Shown here piece by piece: positions 7,450 through 12,277 of a DNA stretch of 12,277 bases (its first letter is position 1; each line of letters opens with the position of its first letter). The stretch lies in assembly GCF_036391795.1 (NCBI RefSeq), contig NZ_DASVZH010000239.1, forward strand, positions 1 to 12,277. The letters run 5' to 3'. Below the pieces are notes generated by a model, which saw only the letters and a list, made by a program, of their open reading frames with translations, ran no database searches and had not been told where the DNA came from. The stretch comes from Oryzihumus sp036391795. GTDB taxonomy: Bacteria; Actinomycetota; Actinomycetes; Actinomycetales; Dermatophilaceae. A program made the position numbers and the translations under genes.

Positions 7450-8775
7450 TCACGCCCCGGGGTAGAGCAGGTAGGGCTGACGGGCGCGCTCGAACGCAGC
7501 GAGCTCCTGCGCCCAGGCTCCGGTCACCTCGTCGGCGGAGGCGCCCGCGCTGACCATGTCGCGCAGGCGGGTCGAGCCGGTGATCTTGTCGATCCAGTAC
7601 GGCCGGGCCGGGTCGTAGCCGTCGTAGCGCCACCCGAACTGGGGGTAGAGCGCCTTGGCCGCGACGAGCATCTCGACGCCCACCCGCAGGGGGTCGAACC
7701 GGCGCGGGTCGGTGACCTCGACCTGCACCCCGCCGCAGACGGTGTTGACGAACTTGTTGAAGGTCGGGGTGAAGTAGGCCTCGCGGAAGGCGGTGCCGGG
7801 CAGGTCGAGCGCGCTGAGCCGCTCGGCCCAGCGGTAGTCCGCCCACGGCGCGCCGATGAGCTCGAACGGGCGGGTCGTGCCGCGCCCCTCGGACAGCAGG
7901 GTGCCCTCGAACATGCCCATGCCCGGGTAGACCAGGGCGGTGTCGGGCGTCGGCATGTTGGGGCTGGGCATGACCCAGGGGAGCCCGGTCCCGGCATACG
8001 GCACGTCGCGGCGCCAGCCGCGGACGGCGACGACGGTGAGCTCCGCGAGGCGACCCCCTGCGTCCTCCTGGAGGAACTCACCGTCGAAGAACCGGGCCAG
8101 CTCGCCGACGGACATGCCATGCGCCTGGACGATCTCCTTGAGCCCGACGCCGCTCTCCCACGGCTTCGTCATCATCGGGCCGCGGGCCGTGCCGCCGACC
8201 GGGTTGGGCCGGTCGAGGACGACGAAGCGGGCCCCGGTCGCGACGGCGGCGCGCATCGCCGTGTACATGGTCCAGATGTAGGTGTAGAAGCGGGCGCCGA
8301 CGTCCTGGATGTCGAAGACGACGGTCTCGACCCGGGCGGTGCGGAACATCCCGGCGAGCTTGTCGGCGGAGGCGCCGTACGCGTCGTAGACGGTCACCCC
8401 GGTGCGCGGGTCGGTGCTGGTGCCCTCGCTCGACCCCGCCTGGGCGGTGCCGCGGAAGCCGTGCTCCGGGCCGAACACCGCGACCACGTTGACGGCGCCG
8501 GAGCCGACCATCTCGTCGACGATGCTGCGCCGGTCGCGCAGGATCCCCGTCGGGTTGGTGATGATGCCGACCCGCTGGCCGCGCAGCTCCGACCAGCCGT
8601 CGCGGGCCTGGCGCTCGGCGCCGGTGGTGACGGTGCCCGGTCCGAGGCCGATGCGGCCCGAGTCCTCGTCGCTGCGGGTGTCGCCGGCGGCGCGCGCGGC
8701 GGTGGCGGACAGGGGCAGCGCGGCCAGCCCGAGCCCGGCGGCGCCGAGCAGCCGGCGGCGGTTGATCTCGCTCAT
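7450..8775 (-). CDS. namZ: Exo-beta-N-acetylmuramidase, DUF1343 (NamZ, GH171 family), Tat-type signal
   Basis: Secreted glycosidase of 441 residues that, in the characterised B. subtilis member, releases terminal MurNAc from peptidoglycan chain ends. A twin-arginine signal is evident: NRRRLLGAAGLGLAALPL (5-22), with likely cleavage after ARA near residue 29. DUF1343 signatures follow: RVGIITNPTG (68-77), FGPEHGFRG (101-109), VFDIQDVGARFYTYIWTM (153-170) and LDRPNPVGG (187-195). Later come GLPWVMPSPNMPTPDTALVYPG and EGRGTTRPFELIGAPW, both typical. The ATG at 8775 has GAGGA 10 bp upstream. It lies 30 bp after nagZ and 7 bp before amiE, so the three wall-acting enzymes are one unit. NagZ and NamZ alternate on GlcNAc and MurNAc ends, which explains their pairing. 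Old annotations call such proteins DUF1343 without function. Confidence 0.92.
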   Translation of the reverse strand: MSEINRRRLLGAAGLGLAALPLSATAARAAGDTRSDEDSGRIGLGPGTVTTGAERQARDGWSELRGQRVGIITNPTGILRDRRSIVDEMVGSGAVNVVAVFGPEHGFRGTAQAGSSEGTSTDPRTGVTVYDAYGASADKLAGMFRTARVETVVFDIQDVGARFYTYIWTMYTAMRAAVATGARFVVLDRPNPVGGTARGPMMTKPWESGVGLKEIVQAHGMSVGELARFFDGEFLQEDAGGRLAELTVVAVRGWRRDVPYAGTGLPWVMPSPNMPTPDTALVYPGMGMFEGTLLSEGRGTTRPFELIGAPWADYRWAERLSALDLPGTAFREAYFTPTFNKFVNTVCGGVQVEVTDPRRFDPLRVGVEMLVAAKALYPQFGWRYDGYDPARPYWIDKITGSTRLRDMVSAGASADEVTGAWAQELAAFERARQPYLLYPGA

Positions 8776-8805
8776 GGTGGAGACGTCCTCGTGGTCGGTG
8801 GGTCG

Positions 8806-10608
8806 TCAGTAGGTGAGGCCGTGGCCGAAGGGGTAGAGGACCCTCTGCGGGTCACCCTTGGCCGGGATGTCGACGGGGAGCTTGCCGCTGGGGGCGACCT
8901 CGCCGGTGATGACCCGCACCGCGGACTCGATCGCGACCGGGCTGTAGGAGTAGGTCGCCAGGTAGGTCTTCACGCCCGGCAGGTACGCGATGTCGTACGG
9001 GTCGCGGACCGCGACGACGATCACCGGCTTGCCGGTGGCGAGCAGCTGCTGGACGAGCCGCTGCTGGCCGGCCTTGGGGTCGGTGACCGTGGTGTCCCAG
9101 GCCTTCATCGTGGTGACGACGACGGCGTCCTTGTCGGCGGCCGCGGCCACTGCGGAGGCGATCGCCGCGTCGCTGGGGGCGCTGCCGGTCTGGACGGTCT
9201 GGGTCGTCGCGCCCCGCCTGGCCAGCCCGTCGGCCAGCGTCTGCGTGGTGCCCACCCCGTAGCCGGTGACGAGCACCTTCTTGCCGCCCGCTGCATACGG
9301 CAGGGTCTTGTCGTCGTTGGCGACCAGGGTGCCGGTGCGGTCGGTGATGGCGTTCGCGGTGGCGAGGTGCTCGGGTGTGCCGACGACGCCGGAGACCTTG
9401 GCGGGGTCGGTCCAGGAGTGGGCGAAGACGCCGCGCTTCCACTTCAGCGTGAGGATCCGGCCGACGCTCTCGTCGAGTCGCTTCTGGCTGATCCGGCCGG
9501 AGCGCACCGCACCCAGGACCGCGTTGTAGGCGTCGTCCATCGCCGGCGCCATGAGCAGCTGGTCGGCCCCGGCGAGGATCGCCCGGACGGCCACCTCCGC
9601 GTCGCCGTACTTGTCGCGAACCCCCTGCATGGCGAGGGAGTCGGTCGTGATGACGCCTCGGTAGTGGAGCTCGTCGCGCAGGATGCCGGTGAGGATCGGC
9701 TTGCTCAGCGTCGCCGGGTCGCCCGAGGGGTCGAGCGCCGGCACGAGCAGGTGCGCGGTCATGATCTCGTCGACCCCCGCCTTGATCGCGGCCTGGAACG
9801 GCGGCGCATCCACGGTCTCCCACTGCTGGCGGGTGTGGGTGATGACCGGCAGGCCGGTGTGGCTGTCGGTGGCGGTGTCGCCGTGGCCCGGGAAGTGCTT
9901 TGCGGTGGCCGAGATGCCCCCGTCCTCCTGGTAGCCCTTCACCTGCGCGGTGACCATCTGCGAGACGAGGTCCGTGTGCGAGGAGAAGGAGCGCGTGCCG
10001 ATCACCGGGTTGAGCGGGTTGACGTTGACGTCGGCGTCCGGGGCGTAGTCCGTGGTGATACCCATGGCCTTGAGCTCCTGGCCGGTGATCGCGGCGGCGG
10101 TGCGCGCGTCGTCGGTGGAGCGCCCGGCGCCGAGCGCCATGGACCCCGGGAACTGCGTGGCCGGTGGGCCGATCCGGGTGACGACGCCCTGCTCCTGGTC
10201 GGTGCCGATGAGCAGCGGGATGTGGGCGCCGCTCTCCCGCGCCGCCTGCTGGAGCCCGTTGGACAGGCCGGTGATCTGCTGCGGGTTCTTCACGCTGTCG
10301 GTCCAGGCGAAGTAGATGACGCCGCCGAGGTGGTACTTCTTCACCACCTCGGCCGGGCTGGCCACGCCGTAGAGCGGGATGTTGCGCGAGTCGGGCGTGG
10401 TCGCGTCGGAGCCGTAGACGTTCTGGACGAAGAGCTGACCGACCTTCTCCTCCAACGACATCCGGCTCAGAGCCTGTTGCAGCGGGCCGCGGGGGCCGTG
10501 CTCCTCACGGGCCTGGGCGGGAGCCACCGAAGCGGCCGCAAGGGTGAGGCCGAGACCGCCGGCAAGCGCCGCGGAGACGAGCCGTCGGGACGGGAAGGAC
10601 TGCGGCAT
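8806..10608 (-). CDS. nagZ: Secreted GH3 beta-N-acetylglucosaminidase, two-domain NagZ
   Basis: Exo-glycosidase of 600 residues that removes GlcNAc from the non-reducing ends of peptidoglycan fragments. The signal peptide is PSRRLVSAALAGGLGLTLAA with cleavage near AQA (31-33), so it acts outside the membrane like the Gram-positive NagZ. The GH3 barrel contains KHFPGHGDTATDSH (237-250), which carries the Asp248-His250 acid/base dyad special to NagZ. The nucleophile is Asp323 in GVITTDSLAM. B. subtilis NagZ has its dyad and nucleophile at nearly the same spacing. A second GH3 C-terminal domain runs from about 400 to 600 (VLVTGYGVGTTQTLADGL, then VVAVRDPYDIAYLPG). The ATG at 10608 has GGAGG (10613-10617) 4 bp upstream. 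It is the first gene of the nine-gene set, with a promoter at 10656-10685. Confidence 0.95.
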   Translation of the reverse strand: MPQSFPSRRLVSAALAGGLGLTLAAASVAPAQAREEHGPRGPLQQALSRMSLEEKVGQLFVQNVYGSDATTPDSRNIPLYGVASPAEVVKKYHLGGVIYFAWTDSVKNPQQITGLSNGLQQAARESGAHIPLLIGTDQEQGVVTRIGPPATQFPGSMALGAGRSTDDARTAAAITGQELKAMGITTDYAPDADVNVNPLNPVIGTRSFSSHTDLVSQMVTAQVKGYQEDGGISATAKHFPGHGDTATDSHTGLPVITHTRQQWETVDAPPFQAAIKAGVDEIMTAHLLVPALDPSGDPATLSKPILTGILRDELHYRGVITTDSLAMQGVRDKYGDAEVAVRAILAGADQLLMAPAMDDAYNAVLGAVRSGRISQKRLDESVGRILTLKWKRGVFAHSWTDPAKVSGVVGTPEHLATANAITDRTGTLVANDDKTLPYAAGGKKVLVTGYGVGTTQTLADGLARRGATTQTVQTGSAPSDAAIASAVAAAADKDAVVVTTMKAWDTTVTDPKAGQQRLVQQLLATGKPVIVVAVRDPYDIAYLPGVKTYLATYSYSPVAIESAVRVITGEVAPSGKLPVDIPAKGDPQRVLYPFGHGLTY

Positions 10609-10612
10609 GACG

Positions 10613-10617
10613 CCTCC
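10613..10617 (-). promoter_or_regulatory. Shine-Dalgarno site of nagZ
   Basis: GGAGG on the minus strand, 4 bp before the ATG at 10608. It is the strongest ribosome binding site in the nine-gene set and fixes the NagZ start ahead of its signal peptide. Confidence 0.7.
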
Positions 10618-10653
10618 GGGATGTCAACGATTCACCGACTATGCATTCGTTTC

Positions 10654-10666
10654 GGAAGTTACTCAC
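10654..10666 (-). promoter_or_regulatory. Candidate MurR/RpiR operator over the nagZ -10
   Basis: Plus-strand GGAAGTTACTCAC overlaps the nagZ -10 and shares 10 of 13 bases with GGAGGTTACTTTC before murQ. The common form GGARGTTACTYWC is partly palindromic around GTTAC. Its presence at the only two convincing minus-strand promoters here supports a shared regulator, inferred to be the MurR-like protein. Confidence 0.45.
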
Positions 10667-10685
10667 GTCACAGAATCGGGGTCAA
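10656..10685 (-). promoter_or_regulatory. sigma70-like promoter of the nagZ-led gene set
   Basis: Minus-strand TTGACC (10680-10685), an 18-bp spacer and TAACTT (10656-10661). A start about 7 bp downstream gives a leader of roughly 40 bases before the nagZ ATG, enough to hold the GGAGG site. It faces away from the HNH gene promoter in the 219-bp divergent gap; the middle of the gap (about 10690-10795) shows no gene, RNA or repeat that I can support. Confidence 0.55.
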
Positions 10686-10798
10686 CGGTCGGCGGGCAGC
10701 CCTGACCAAGCCTTTAACCTCACCTCCCTGCAGCCTCTCCGTATGCCGCGTACGCACCAGGCGGCCATCACGCCTCCGCCGTGGATGAACTGCGAGGC

Positions 10799-10821
10799 CT
10801 GTCGGTGGTCGAATGTATGTT
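10799..10821 (+). promoter_or_regulatory. PafBC-type DNA-damage promoter of the DUF222-HNH gene
   Basis: CTGTCGGTG (10799-10807), 8 bases, then TATGTT (10816-10821). This matches the RecA-independent mycobacterial damage promoter TTGTCRGTG-N8-TANNNT at all defined positions except the first T. Only six bases separate TATGTT from the ATG at 10828, so the transcript would be leaderless. Confidence 0.6.
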
Positions 10822-10824
10822 CGA
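10809..10824 (+). promoter_or_regulatory. LexA/SOS box
   Basis: TCGAATGTATGTTCGA matches the actinobacterial SOS box TCGAAC-N4-GTTCGA at 11 of 12 defined positions. It overlaps the -10 and ends 3 bp before the ATG, a position where bound LexA would block transcription. Family knowledge: several M. tuberculosis 13E12-repeat genes are LexA-controlled, which fits the gene downstream. Confidence 0.75.
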
Positions 10825-10827
10825 ACC

Positions 10828-12193
10828 ATGCATCAGGGGGATCGTCGTCAGGGGGCCGCGGCCAGCGGCTCCGGTAGCGTGCCCGCCGCGGGGGGAGAGC
10901 GCCGACCCGGTCTGGTTGAGGTCGATCCGGGCGCTGACCTGACTTTGGCGCAGCGGCGGGAGCTGGTGCAGGCGGTGACCGCGGCGCTGGCCGGGGTGGA
11001 GGGGGTGCTGCACCAGGGGGTGGGTGCCGAGCTGGGCCCGTTCTTCGCCGAGCTGGACGCGCTGCGGCGGGGGTGTGAGGCCGGGCAGGTCGCGACCCTG
11101 GCCGAGGCGCTGGAGCGCGGGGAGGTGTCCTCCGCCACGTGTGCGTCGGCGGCGGGGTGGGTGCTGGAGTGGGCGCCGTCCTACCGCTGCGGCGGTGCCG
11201 CGGACCTGGTCAAGGTCGCCCAGGCGTGCCTCGGGCGCCCGGTCGGGGCCGGGGCGGTGCAGGTGCTGGACCACGGGTCGGTGCAGCGGCTGCGTTCGTG
11301 CGTGCTGTCCGGGCGGGTCGGGGTCCGCGGCGCGGCGGTGGCGTTGGCGGAGCTGGCCAAGCTGGGCCCCCGACTGACGCGGGAGGCGGTGGGCACGGTG
11401 TGGGCGGGGTTCCTCGCCGTAGCTGAAGAGTCAGGGCCGAAGGAGATCCGGGGGTTGCGGGAGCGGATCATCGCCACCTACGGGCGCCAGGATGAGTTCC
11501 AGGTCCGCCAGGACCGGCTCCGGCACGGGGTGTCCCTGTCCCCGGGCCGCGGTGATGACGGGATGGTGGAGTACCTGCTGCGGCTGGACCCCGAGGGCGC
11601 CAGCGTGCTGGAGGCCGCGATCGGGCCGCTGTCCGCACCGAACCCGGTCGACGGGGTCGCCGACCTGCGCAGCAGCGACCAGCGCCGGGGTGACGCCCTG
11701 GTGCAGGTGCTGCGCCGGTCGGCCGCGGCGGGTGGGGACGCCCCGGCCCAGACCAAGGCGCAGCTCTTCGTGACGATGAACTACGAGGACCTCAGGGACG
11801 CCTGCGGGTCCGGCACCGTGCTGGGCACCGGGACGACGCCGGGCGACGGGACCCTGCTGGCGCCGGAGACGGTGCGCCGGATCGCCTGCGACGCCACCCT
11901 CATCCCGGTCGTGCTCGGCACCCAGGGGCGAGGTGCTGGACCTCGGGCGCAGCCGGCGCCTGTTCACCCCGGCCCAGCTGCGGTACCTGTGGCTGCGGGA
12001 CGGCGGCTGCACCATCCCCGGGTGCAACGCGCCGCCGTGGTGGTGCGACGGGCACCACGTCACCCACTGGGCCAACGGCGGGGCCACCGACGTGGCCAAC
12101 GCGGCGCTGGTGTGCGGGCGGCACCACACGATCGTCCACCAGCGCGGCTGGACCGCGACCGTCACCGGCACCGGGGTCACCTGGCACACCTGA
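10828..12193 (+). pseudogene. DUF222 / HNH endonuclease-like gene (13E12 repeat family), split by a one-base frameshift
   Basis: From the ATG at 10828, 366 codons encode a DUF222-type region: helical, rich in Ala, Leu and Val, with RQDRLRHGVSLSPG and RRIACDATLIPVVLGTQG near its end. The expected continuation (GEVLDLGRSRRLFTPAQLRY) appears only one frame over, from 11927, and runs 88 codons to TGA at 12193. That second part holds the HNH zinc module: paired Cys in CTIPGC and the Cys of LVCGRHH, His409/His410 in DGHHVTHW, and Asn424. Joined, the product is about 454 residues, within the family range. Read without a shift, the first frame stays open to the window edge but loses every HNH residue. 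The start lies 3 bp after an SOS box. Possible readings are a decayed gene, a sequencing error in a G run, or recoding. The family function is not established beyond an HNH nuclease fold and repeat behaviour. Confidence 0.8.
11925..11928 (+). other. Frameshift point (four-G run) in the DUF222-HNH gene
   Basis: Reading ACC CAG from frame 1, the bases GGC GAG GTG of the HNH frame begin at 11927, so base 11926 is one too many. Three G instead of four would restore a continuous DUF222-HNH protein. Confidence 0.75.
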
Positions 12194-12223
12194 GCCCCCC
12201 GCCCCGCACCCGGCCCGCGACGG

Positions 12224-12244
12224 CCGGGCATGTGGCATGCCCGG
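12224..12244 (+). terminator. Hairpin after the HNH-frame stop
   Basis: CCGGGCATG, loop TGG, then CATGCCCGG forms a perfect 9-bp stem 30 bp past the TGA at 12193. No T tract follows, so it is a terminator-like or mRNA-end hairpin rather than a classical intrinsic terminator. Its place supports 12193 as the native gene end. Confidence 0.45.
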
Positions 12245-12277
12245 GGTCGGCGTCAGCGAGCAGAAGGTCAGGGCGTC

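Larger units (their letters stand above)
498..10747. repeat. Dispersed over-represented word GGCATAC / GTATGCC
   Basis: Eight copies of the heptamer lie at 498, 1506, 3313, 3851, 5778, 7137, 7993 and 10741; a ninth site at 9293 has TGCATAC. They account for 9 of the 11 ATAC or GTAT sites I found in the window. Seven heptamers lie in genes (as Tyr-Ala TAT GCC or as Gly-Ile-Pro with the rare ATA codon), and one is intergenic. Orientation is mixed. This is a word bias, not a conventional repeat element. Confidence 0.55.

Noticed and set aside
7093..10788. Open reading frame of 1231 codons on the plus strand opposite nagZ and namZ
   Set aside because: Composition is Gly/Arg/Asp/Val-rich with no recognisable domain, and it is the antisense of well-supported genes; long antisense frames are normal at this GC content.
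10641..10877. Small plus-strand frame across the divergent intergenic region
   Set aside because: It runs through both promoters and into the DUF222 gene in another frame, with no ribosome binding site or recognisable domain.
12191..12277. A second frameshift extending the HNH protein beyond TGA at 12193
   Set aside because: A third frame reads PEPPAPHPARDG just after the stop, which could be a tail, but no conserved family motif is there and the hairpin at 12224-12244 fits a gene end.

Overview
The window comes from a high-GC Gram-positive bacterium. Codon third positions are mostly G or C, GTG starts are common, at least one promoter looks leaderless, and one promoter carries an actinobacterial SOS box plus a PafBC-type damage motif. 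A DUF222/HNH (13E12-like) gene and the frequent word GGCATAC suggest an actinobacterium, perhaps near the Intrasporangiaceae. The family assignment is an impression, not something I could test.

Positions 1-10608 hold nine genes, all on the minus strand, with gaps of 41 bp or less. In transcription order they are nagZ (GH3 beta-N-acetylglucosaminidase), namZ (DUF1343 exo-N-acetylmuramidase), amiE-like (beta-lactamase-fold MurNAc-L-Ala amidase with a C-terminal extension), murR-like (RpiR/SIS regulator), murQ (MurNAc-6-P etherase), a sugar ABC lipoprotein, two CUT1 permeases, and a BadF/BcrF-type sugar kinase cut by the left window edge. The first five match the Bacillus subtilis MurNAc-recovery cluster (namZ, nagZ, amiE, murR, murQ). 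The PTS permease MurP of that cluster is replaced here by an ABC importer plus a kinase. The inferred route is: NagZ and NamZ remove GlcNAc and MurNAc from peptidoglycan chain ends, AmiE strips peptide from MurNAc, the ABC system imports the free amino sugar, the kinase makes MurNAc-6-P, and MurQ converts it to GlcNAc-6-P plus D-lactate. No transporter ATPase, nagA or nagB is visible.

Two sigma70-like promoters serve this set, one before nagZ and one before murQ. Both have a -10 element embedded in nearly the same 13-mer (10 of 13 identical), which is a candidate MurR operator. The murQ promoter places the likely transcript start on the GTG codon itself, so that mRNA would be leaderless.

Positions 10609-10827 are a divergent intergenic region. 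To its right, on the plus strand, is a DUF222-HNH endonuclease-like gene (10828-12193) whose promoter overlays a PafBC-type motif and a LexA box. A single extra G in a run of four G at 11925-11928 separates the DUF222 part from the HNH part. A 9-bp hairpin lies 30 bp after the HNH-frame stop.
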